Shown: positions 41,699 through 48,245 of the stretch, one piece after another
How positions within the stretch are numbered: the stretch's first letter is position 1
How the letters are laid out: every line of letters starts with the position of its first letter
NCBI RefSeq assembly: GCF_000961885.1
Contig: NZ_JZKH01000055.1
Location: 1-52,160, forward strand
Length of the DNA stretch: 52,160 nucleotides
Source of the DNA: Streptomyces rubellomurinus
GTDB taxonomy: Bacteria; Actinomycetota; Actinomycetes; Streptomycetales; Streptomycetaceae
Direction: 5' to 3'
Notes under the pieces: generated by a model
Database searches by the model: none
Told to the model about the DNA's origin: nothing
The model's input: the letters and a program-made list of their open reading frames with translations, nothing else
Made by a program: the position numbers and the translations under genes

Positions 41699-42190
41699 TC
41701 AGCGTCGTGCGGAGAACGGCATGGCGTCGGCCCATTCCCAGAACGCTCGGCCCTCCGTCACCTCGCGTTCCATGATCGAGAACAGTCGGGAGGCATCCGT
41801 ATCGGGCGGGATGTCGACGGCGACGTGACGGTCGCCGCTCCACTCGCTCAGCAGTCCCGCCGTACCGATCTCGTTCTTGATGCGATCGACTGCCCCGTTC
41901 AGTTGTGCCGGGGCCAGGCCCAGGACGAAGAGCAACCGCAGAACACGGTGGGAGGAGAGGGCGACCACCTCAGCGACCTCGTCAGCGTCCGACAGAACGA
42001 CCTGGTCGCCGAAGGCCAGCCCGTAGGTGCGAAACGGGATGCAGGCGATCGAGAAGGTCTCGTCGTCGAGAGGCTTCAGCCACAGCTGCTCCTTCTGCCC
42101 GTCCAGCCCGAAGGGCGCCAGATCGGCATGGGCGATGTAGTTGCTCTGAGCGCGCCCGACCGGGTCGTCGTGGACGATGAACTCGATCAC
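41699..42190 (-). CDS. DUF4265 domain protein
   Basis: This 163-residue protein matches DUF4265: 'QLWLKPLDDETFSIACIPF' near 35, AFGDQVVLSDADEVAEVVAL in the middle, and a compact C-terminal alpha/beta part ending FWEWADAMPFSARR. Family members occur in secretion or immunity-like clusters, but the function is not settled. It starts at GTG 42190 with GGGAGAG upstream. It is the first intact gene after the truncated istA. Confidence 0.75.
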   Translation of the reverse strand: MIEFIVHDDPVGRAQSNYIAHADLAPFGLDGQKEQLWLKPLDDETFSIACIPFRTYGLAFGDQVVLSDADEVAEVVALSSHRVLRLLFVLGLAPAQLNGAVDRIKNEIGTAGLLSEWSGDRHVAVDIPPDTDASRLFSIMEREVTEGRAFWEWADAMPFSARR

Positions 42191-42286
42191 ATGCTCTCCC
42201 TGGCTGATGTCGCTGCGATGACATGATGCCGCGCCGACTCGGTCGTGTTGCCGGCGGGGCGTCGAAGTGGCTGCTCAGGGCTTCCT

Positions 42287-42690
42287 TCAGCTCTGCTCTG
42301 CGGCGGACTTGGCGGCTGCGGTGGTGTAGCGGAGGCTGGCCTTGGCGCTGAGGGCGAAGACGTGGGCGAGGTGGAGCGGGTCGGCTCCGGTGGCGGCGGC
42401 TTCTTCGAGGATTCGGTCCTGTCGGAGCCGGTCCAGGCTGACAGGGAGCCGATTGACCAGGCGGTCGAGCCAGAAGGTGCCGACGGCTGTCGTGGTGGTG
42501 GCCGTGTTGCGGCTGACCAGAAGGTGGGGGTTGGTGCTGTTGGGCCAGCGTCGGCGCCGGTGGGCCAGGTAGTCGGTGATCGCTTCGGCGGTGTAGTCGT
42601 CCAGCGGGCGATTGCTTCCTGCCGGATCCAGGCGCCGGCCGGGCAGGTCGACCTGGTCCAGCTGAAGCGCGCGGATGCGGCGGCCGGGCA
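42287..42690 (-). pseudogene. C-terminal relic of a tyrosine recombinase
   Basis: The frame LQLDQVDLPGRRLDPAGSNR continues with RPLDDYTAEAITDYLAHRRR, RWPNSTNPHLLVSRNTA, and a tail DPLHLAHVFALSAKASLRYT. This matches the C-terminal end of a widespread Streptomyces site-specific integrase. The upstream catalytic motifs are missing beyond 42690, where a transposase relic on the other strand begins. Confidence 0.65.
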
Positions 42691-42692
42691 AC

Positions 42693-42904
42693 GCGTCACC
42701 GGGCTGGGCCCGCGCGACTTCCACAAGCTGATCACGATGCTCCGCCGCGAGGGCGCCGACACGGTACGCGAAGGCCGACCGTGGAGCCTGCCGCTGGAGG
42801 ACCGGGTCCTGCTGGTCGCGGCCTAATGGCGCACGAACCTGACACTGCGGCAGCTCGCACCGCTCTTCGGGGTGTCCAAGTCGGCGACGGCGTACCGGCT
42901 GTGA
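42693..42904 (+). pseudogene. N-terminal relic of an IS5-family transposase
   Basis: VTGLGPRDFHKLITMLRREG, then GRPWSLPLEDRVLLVAA, a TAA stop where Tyr is expected, and WRTNLTLRQLAPLFGVSKSA. This is the HTH_Tnp_4 N-terminal domain of IS5-type DDE transposases of Streptomyces. The DDE domain is missing. The in-frame TAA shows a point mutation in addition to truncation. Confidence 0.75.
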
Positions 42905-43390
42905 CCGGCACCAGCACGATGGCCGTGCCGGTCCGGGTGCGGGTGTGCGCGGTGCTGCTCCACGACGGCCGCCTCTGCCTGATCCGGCGACAGCGAGAAG
43001 CCGGCCTCCAGCACTCGCTGCCCGGCGGCGTCGCCGAGACCGGCGAAGACCCGGTCGACGCGCGACCTGGCGGTGCTGCCCGACCCGCCGGTGCTGCGTT
43101 TCGTCCAGGACCAGGAGACTGAGCGGCCGGGCGAGACGGAGCCGTTCCGGCGCCGGCACCTGGTCTATGTTGCCCACCTTCCCGACCACCTGGTCGCGGC
43201 TGTCGCGGCCGCTGAGCAGGACGCTCCGGACCAGGCGCCGGTGGTGTGGGTGCCGGTGGCCGACGCGGCTGGCCTCCACCTGTACCCGGACGTCGGCGCC
43301 GTCCTCGACCAGGCCATCCAGCCCGACACCACCGTGGGCGGCCCGGTGCTGCTCCCGGCGATGACCGGAGTGTCCTACCAGTGGCGCTGA
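42901..43390 (+). pseudogene. Nudix hydrolase with the catalytic box deleted
   Basis: GTG 42901 reads VTGTSTMAVPVRVRVCAVLL, then LIRRQREAGLQHSLPGGVAE and TGEDPVDA. The frame then jumps to DLAVLPDPPVLRFVQ and the remaining strands (YVAHLPDHLVAAVAAAEQDA, PVVWVPVADAAGLHLYPD). The expected R-E-x-x-E-E box between PVDA and LAVLPD is absent. The enzyme would lack its metal-binding glutamates. The deletion also shifts the frame. Confidence 0.75.
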
Positions 43391-43454
43391 CCGGCAGGGT
43401 GTGATGTTCGGGGAACCGGCCGTGCCGGCGGGTGCGGCGCGCCATAGTGCGTGG

Positions 43455-43739
43455 GTGACCGCGACTCCCGCCAGCCTGGACCTGCCCGCCCGCCGACGCC
43501 GCCACGCCCGGCTGATCGCCGCCCTGACCACCACGGTCGGCGCCTGCGCCTCGGCGGCGCAGGCGCTGTACCAGCCGGTCGCCGACGCCTCGCCCGGGCC
43601 GAGGACGACGCCCGCTGGCCGGCCGCCGTCGCACGGGAGCGCGAACAGGCCCATCGGACGGGCGCCGCGCGGGGCAGGTCTACGGGCCTCCCCCCGGGGA
43701 AAGGCACGCCCCCTACCCAGCCATCCTGAGACTCCGTAG
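43455..43739 (+). pseudogene. Small hypothetical gene, frameshifted
   Basis: GTG 43455 begins VTATPASLDLPARRRRHARL, then IAALTTTVGACASAAQALYQ and PVADA. The other frame continues LARAEDDARWPAAVAREREQ. Homology of that segment to AEDEARWPA near 29400 indicates a duplicated ancestor. The final codons are Arg/Pro-rich and unconvincing. Confidence 0.5.
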
Positions 43740-43797
43740 CCTGCGCAGGCCCGGCGGCTTCCAGCCGGGTGCCGGTGATAACGGGGGAACTGAAATC

Positions 43798-44343
43798 ATG
43801 TCGGATCTCGAACGGGCAGCCGCAGAGCACTTGCGCCAGCAGCGGGAGCTGAGTGCAAGGGAGACAGCCTCCGCCGAGGCAGCCGAGCAGGCCCGCGCCA
43901 GGGAGCAGCAGCTCCTGCGCGACCGCGCCGCGGAGTTCTTCGCTTTCGCCCGCCGCCATGGCGCGCCTCTGCTGTGCCGGTACATCGCCTTTGAAGGAGA
44001 TCAGTCCCCGAGCTGGTACGAGCGGAAGGGCGAGCTATGTGTCGTAGCGAAAGCTTGGAATCACGGCATGGGGTCTTTCACCAGCAGTGTTTGGCGGTGG
44101 GCGGTCACTGAGGACGGCACGGTCTTCCCGGAACCGTGGGAGGCATCCATCGTGCGGCCGAAGGACGTCCGCGACGAGCTCTACTTCCTCGAGCGTCCCA
44201 GCTACTACCCCCAGCAGCCCCACCTCGGCCTTGCGGACCACTTCGCGCCTGCGGCGGCAGCGCTCCTGGAGCCCTTGCCGATCGGCAACGGATTTCGGAC
44301 CGGCGTCCAGACCAACGGCTGGATCGGCTACCGCTGGAGCTGA
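43798..44343 (+). CDS. Hypothetical protein with N-terminal coiled coil
   Basis: This 181-residue protein has a first 45-residue amphipathic helix rich in Glu/Gln/Arg (AAEHLRQQRELSARETASAE), probably a coiled coil. A compact beta-rich domain follows with aromatic residues (SWYERKGELCVVAKAWNHGM, SSVWRWAVTEDGTVFPEPW). It is intact, with a GGGGG upstream of ATG 43798. I do not recognise the family. Its position between two members of a duplicated remnant family suggests it belongs to that accessory unit. Confidence 0.6.
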   Translation: MSDLERAAAEHLRQQRELSARETASAEAAEQARAREQQLLRDRAAEFFAFARRHGAPLLCRYIAFEGDQSPSWYERKGELCVVAKAWNHGMGSFTSSVWRWAVTEDGTVFPEPWEASIVRPKDVRDELYFLERPSYYPQQPHLGLADHFAPAAAALLEPLPIGNGFRTGVQTNGWIGYRWS

Positions 44344-44422
44344 GCCCCAGCCAGGAGACCACGCGGCGGAATCCGCTGACCTCGGCTGAGCGACAGGCCG
44401 CCCGCGGCCCTCCGCTCGCCGC

Positions 44423-44757
44423 TCACAGCTCCGTCCACCCGCACGCCCGCCCGCCGCTGCTGAGCGGGTGCCAGATGGGTGCGGACGGGCCGCGCTGGAT
44501 GAGGTCCTCGATCCGGGCGGCGCCGGCCGGGACGGAGGTGAGCATCTCGGCGACGGCCGGGTTCTCCTCGGCGGCGAGGCGCAGGTCCGCCACCGCGCCG
44601 CGCACCTGGGCGGCCGTCGTGCCGACCAGGACCACCAGCAGCTCCGGGGTGGGGAGGAGGTCGAGCGGGCCGCAGGCCTCGCCGCGCTCCCGGCGTCGGC
44701 CACGAAGGCGGCGTGGATCCGGCCGACGTCGAGCAGGTGCTCGCGCCCGTGCCGCAC
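44423..44757 (-). pseudogene. Duplicated hypothetical gene, better-preserved copy
   Basis: The frame ending at 44423 gives LDLLPTPELLVVLVGTTAAQ, VRGAVADLRLAAEENPAVAE, MLTSVPAGAARIEDLIQRGP and SAPIWHPLSSGGRACGWTEL. The likely N-terminus MRHGREHLLDVGRIHAAFVA is one frame over, so one indel near 44690 separates them. It is the closer-to-intact relative of 30006-30325. The family is unknown. Confidence 0.55.
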
Positions 44758-45027
44758 GGCGAGCCGCTCGTCGTGCCGTTCGCGCCCCGGCCGTCCCGGC
44801 CGCCGCTGTCGGGAGTGCGGACCGTTGTGCAGGGCCGCGAATCAGGTGGCTTGCGCGTATCGCGAACGTGGTGCCTGCCCCGCTGGCGCGGGCCGTGGCC
44901 GGTCTGCGCGGCGGCTGGCCTGTACGGGCGCAGGATCGGCCGGTGACCCCAGCGGGCGCTGGCGCGGGGAGCCCACGGCCAGCGCCCGGCACAGACGGCT
45001 ACTACGTGAAGCCGTCAGGCATGTGAA

Positions 45028-45067
45028 AGGGCGCGCCCGCACCGGATCTCCGGTACGGGCGCGCCCT
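45028..45067. terminator. Terminator of the sugar-binding protein gene
   Basis: agggcgcgcccgcaccgg and ccggtacgggcgcgccct form an 18-bp stem with one mismatch and an ATCT loop, 33 bp past the stop at 45101 on the minus strand. Confidence 0.8.
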
Positions 45068-45100
45068 GCTGCTGCGCCGGGGCTTGCCTGATGGCCTCGG

Positions 45101-46192
45101 CTACTTGACCCCGGCATCCGCGCACGCCTGCGCGTACTGCTGGGTGCAGATGTCGGACGCCTTGTAGAGCCCGCCGCCGACGACCGTGGCCTCCACCTTC
45201 GGCTTGGTCACCACGATCGGGGTGAGCAGCAGCGAGGGGATGTGCAGCCCGCCGCTGTCGGTGACCGAGGTCGCGGTGGCGCTGATGTCCAGGCCCTCGG
45301 CCAGCTGGACGGCGATGCTGCCGGCCGCGTCCGTCTCGGGCTTGTACGGCTTGTAGATGGTATACGCCTGCTCGCCAGTGAGCACCCGGCGGATCGCCTC
45401 GATGGAGGCGTCCTGGCCGCCCACCGGCACGTTCTTGATGCCTGCGGCCTTCAGGGCGTCGATGACCGCGGCGGCCATGCCGTCGTTCGCGGCGTAGACG
45501 GCCTGGATGCCGTCCTTCCCCAGGCTCTGGATGGCCTCGTTCATCTTCGCCGTGGCCACGTCCGGCTTCCACTCGCCGGACTGCTCGTAGGCGATCTTCT
45601 TGACCTTGCCGTCCAGCGCCTGGTGCGCACCCGCCTGGAACTGCGCCGCGTTGGGGTCGGACTCGGCGCCATTGATCATCACGACGTTGGCCGAGGAGGC
45701 CTTCGGGCCGAGCGCGTCGAGCAGGGACTGGCCCTGGAGCCGACCGGTCTGCTGGTTGTCGAAGGAGACGTACGCGGCGACCTTGCCCTGGGCCAGCCGG
45801 TCGTAGGCGACGACCTTCACGCCCTTGGCGTTGGCGGCGTCGACCCACGGGGCGGTGAGCTTGGCGTCGACCGGGTCGAGCAGGATGACCTTCACGCCCT
45901 TGGCGACCATGTCGTCGAACTGCTTCTTCTGGGCGGTCGCGTCGCCGCCCGCGTTGGCGTAGCTGATCGTGCACTTCACGCAGAGGCCGGTCACCGTCTG
46001 CGTGATCAGCGGCTTGTCGAACGCGTCGTAGCGGGTCGAGGAGGCGCTCTCCGGAAGTAGCAGACCGATGCCCTCGCTGCCTCCGTCGGCCGCCGGCGTC
46101 TGGGGCGCCGCGGTCTGGCCGCAGGCGGTGAGGGTGAGTGCGAGCGACGCGGCGGCCGTGCCCGTGGCCGCGAGACGCAGGGGTCTGATCAT
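45101..46192 (-). CDS. Sugar ABC transporter substrate-binding lipoprotein
   Basis: This 363-residue protein has a lipobox L21-T-A-C24, so it is anchored to the membrane after signal peptidase II cleavage. The mature part has the two-lobed periplasmic-binding-protein-I fold of the ribose/xylose family: GIGLLLPESASSTRYDAFDK, MVAKGVKVILLDPVDAKLTA, GVKVVAYDRLAQGKVAAYVS and DGIQAVYAANDGMAAAVIDA. The D-R and N-D-G motifs are typical of xylose- and ribose-type receptors. ATG 46192 has AGGAGG upstream. No permease or ATPase gene is next to it, so it is an orphan and must use a transporter encoded elsewhere or act as a sensor. Confidence 0.9.
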   Translation of the reverse strand: MIRPLRLAATGTAAASLALTLTACGQTAAPQTPAADGGSEGIGLLLPESASSTRYDAFDKPLITQTVTGLCVKCTISYANAGGDATAQKKQFDDMVAKGVKVILLDPVDAKLTAPWVDAANAKGVKVVAYDRLAQGKVAAYVSFDNQQTGRLQGQSLLDALGPKASSANVVMINGAESDPNAAQFQAGAHQALDGKVKKIAYEQSGEWKPDVATAKMNEAIQSLGKDGIQAVYAANDGMAAAVIDALKAAGIKNVPVGGQDASIEAIRRVLTGEQAYTIYKPYKPETDAAGSIAVQLAEGLDISATATSVTDSGGLHIPSLLLTPIVVTKPKVEATVVGGGLYKASDICTQQYAQACADAGVK

Positions 46193-46336
46193 GATCGGTG
46201 GTGCCTCCTGTGCTGCGCCGCGAACAGTGCGGCAGGGGAGGGATTCAAGCCCCACCGGGCGAATGCGTCAATAAGCGGAGGAGGCTTCGTTGTGCCCCTG
46301 CTCGATTCGTTACGGAATGAACAGGACTTTCACACT

Positions 46337-46349
46337 TTCGAAGATCGAA
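46337..46349. promoter_or_regulatory. Candidate operator upstream of the sugar-binding protein
   Basis: ttcga-aga-tcgaa is a perfect palindrome in an AT-rich block (46300-46385), about 145 bp upstream of the lipoprotein start. The AT-rich block contrasts with the rest of the window and is a likely promoter or regulator-binding region. Confidence 0.35.
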
Positions 46350-46439
46350 TCGGTGGTCGGTATTGATAATTCAGAGGACTTATTAATCAGCGAACGGGGG
46401 CGCGGTGGACCGGGGGATCCGCGCCGGCCCACCGGAGTC

Positions 46440-46630
46440 TCAGCCGGCGATCGAGTAGCTGTCGCCGTAGACCTTCCAGCGCAGCGGCGGATTGAGGTCG
46501 AAGTTCCCCGCGTCGAGGAAGACCATCTGCTCGGTGCCGACCCGACTGGTGTCGCGGTGGGCCTCCTCCTTCATGACCACCTTGCGGGCCTCCAGGAAGG
46601 CCTTGATGTAGGTGGCCTCGTCGCCGCCCG
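46440..46630 (-). pseudogene. C-terminal relic of a GH46 chitosanase
   Basis: DEATYIKAFLEARKVVMKEE, AHRDTSRVGTEQMVFLDAGN, FDLNPPLRWKVYGDSYSIAG. This is the conserved end of secreted GH46 chitosanases (YxKAFLDAR, DTSRV, NLDPPLxWKVYGDSY). The catalytic N-terminal region is missing beyond about 46630. It is on the minus strand upstream of the sugar-binding lipoprotein, which hints at former amino-sugar metabolism. Confidence 0.8.
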
Positions 46631-46771
46631 CTCGTCGCTGCTGGGTGGCCCGAACTCGATGTCGCCATGGAAAGGCGTTTCTGCGTCCGGCCTGATCCCG
46701 ACAATGGTGTCCCGCGCCGGCTAGCCAGCCCTGGCCCGGTTCCATCGGGCCGGGACCGGACCAGCTATGGG

Positions 46772-46981
46772 ATGGGCCGGCACGCCCCCGCCGCCGACGC
46801 CGTCGCCCTCACCGTCCGCGTCGACCGCGGCGATGCCAACGACATCGACCACTGGCTCATCGGCCTGCGCTGCGACGCCCACCGCACCCGCCTCGACAAA
46901 TCCGAAGCCATCCGCGAACTGCTGCGCCTGGCCCGCGAGCACGAACCGACCCGCCGGGCCCTGCTCAAGCGTCTGACCTGA
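46772..46981 (+). CDS. Ribbon-helix-helix-type DNA-binding protein
   Basis: This 69-residue protein reads DAVALTVRVDRGDANDIDHW (beta strand then helix), then RTRLDKSEAIRELLRLAREH (second helix). This is an RHH-like arrangement used by plasmid partition or antitoxin proteins. ATG 46772 has no clear ribosome site and may be an internal start of a truncated gene. The C-terminus PTRRALLKRLT is basic. Confidence 0.5.
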   Translation: MGRHAPAADAVALTVRVDRGDANDIDHWLIGLRCDAHRTRLDKSEAIRELLRLAREHEPTRRALLKRLT

Positions 46982-47547
46982 GCGCCGGGCGGTCGCCGCC
47001 ATGGCGCTCCGGCGGACACCTGATGTCTTTATCCCACTGGCCCGGCCTCGGAAGTACGACACGTGAGCGTTGGTGGTCTCCAGCGGCAGGCCTGTCTCGT
47101 CCGAGAACAACGTGCCCGCGGTCGCCCGCTCCTTCACGTAGGCATCGCGTTGCGCCTTTACCTCGGTTCGCATGGCCGCCGCCACCTGCTGCTCGAAGGT
47201 CGGTGACAGGGGGACGTTCAGGTGCCCCTCGCGGGCCCGGTATTGGGCGGTGGCGAGGTTGCGCTGCTCCTTCTCCGTGTGGCTCACCTTCCCGGCCGGC
47301 TTTTCCTCGGCGGGGCAGAGGCTCCAGCCCAAGGTCGTGCTCCAACGCCCGCTGCTGCCCGGGGCCGGGCTTGTCCCCGCCGACCTGCTGCACGCGGCCC
47401 CGCCCAGCGAGGTCCTCGCCCTGGTCGACGACGCCGCCCGGCTCGGCACCGGCGAGCGTCCGGCCGTCGGGTGTTCTCCGGAGTGGGCCCGGATCTATGA
47501 CCCGCCGTCGCTGACCTGCGCTCATGGGATAGGGGATCCCGCAATGG
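46982..47547. other. Remnant stretch with helicase-associated-like fragment
   Basis: The minus strand (about 47320-47035) reads ATAQYRAREGHLNVPLSPTF and VKERATAGTLFSDETGLPLE, then NAHVSYFRGRAS, which faintly resembles a helicase-associated domain. The plus strand near 47335-47520 reads VVLQRPLLPGAGLVPADLLH and EVLALVDDAARLGTGERPAV, a coding-like piece of unknown family. Both are partial and neither has a start. The stretch looks like several joined relics. Confidence 0.35.
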
Positions 47548-47916
47548 TTAGGCCGTCTCGGAGAACGACCCGAAGACCCTGGTTACGTGGTTGTCGAGCT
47601 GCTCGCCGAACGCCGCCGCTGAGTCGATGGCGGAGGTGGGGAGGGTGCCGGCGTCGTCGAGGCCCGCGAAGTAGTCCACGTCGGTCCAGCCGCCGCGGAA
47701 CAGCACGACGGACAACTCGCCCCCCAGGCCGGTGATGACGACTCCGAGGGAGTCCGGGTCCACCACCGCGGTGCGGTCCAGCTCGAGCTGCTGCGGCCAC
47801 TCCTGTTCCTCGTCGCGCCAGGTGACCGGCTCGACCGTCAGCCCGGCCTCCTCCCAGCGACTCCTCCGTCGTTCCACCTCGAGGACGGCCTGGTCGAGAT
47901 CGATAACTCGCTCCAT
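47548..47916 (-). CDS. Hypothetical protein, 122 aa
   Basis: This small acidic protein has an alpha/beta pattern (WRDEEQEWPQQLELDRTAVV, SLGVVITGLGGELSVVLFRG, GWTDVDYFAGLDDAGTLP). It resembles small immunity or anti-toxin-like proteins of Streptomyces by composition only. The start is ATG 47916; no strong ribosome site. It is intact, with good codon bias. No partner toxin is recognised nearby. Confidence 0.55.
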   Translation of the reverse strand: MERVIDLDQAVLEVERRRSRWEEAGLTVEPVTWRDEEQEWPQQLELDRTAVVDPDSLGVVITGLGGELSVVLFRGGWTDVDYFAGLDDAGTLPTSAIDSAAAFGEQLDNHVTRVFGSFSETA

Positions 47917-48245
47917 GGGCCGATCATCCCGCACGACCCGTCCGGGCCCCAGACCGGCGGCGTGAACGACCAAGGTGGTCCGGCTGCTCCGGGCGGGCTG
48001 CCCTGACGTCCCAGGACCCGCCGGGTGGGTGCCGACGCCTCACGGCCGCGCTGTGCTGTGGCTGCGTCGCGTTGCCGTCCGGGTGTCGGCCGCCGTCTCA
48101 GCCCTCCGGGGCTGCCGTCGCCGTTGCCGTTGCCGTTGCCGTGCGGGCCGTCGTGGTGCCGCTGCCCCGCCCGGACGCCCCCAGCCCACCCAGTGGCACG
48201 CCGGACAGGCCGCTGACACCATCGTCGCGGTGCGCCGACGGTTCC
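47917..48245. other. Non-coding region with a ccgttg microsatellite
   Basis: About 330 bp with no credible gene. The sequence ccgttg repeats three times at 48121-48138, with near-copies around it (gccgtcg before, ccgtgc after). Composition is C/G/T-rich on the plus strand, like 33860-34370. Confidence 0.5.

Noticed and set aside
43424..44992. Plus-strand frames opposite the duplicated gene at 44423.
   Set aside because: The minus strand has the coherent ADLRLAAEENPAVAE and IEDLIQRGPSAPIWHP segments shared with the second copy. The plus frames are shadows.
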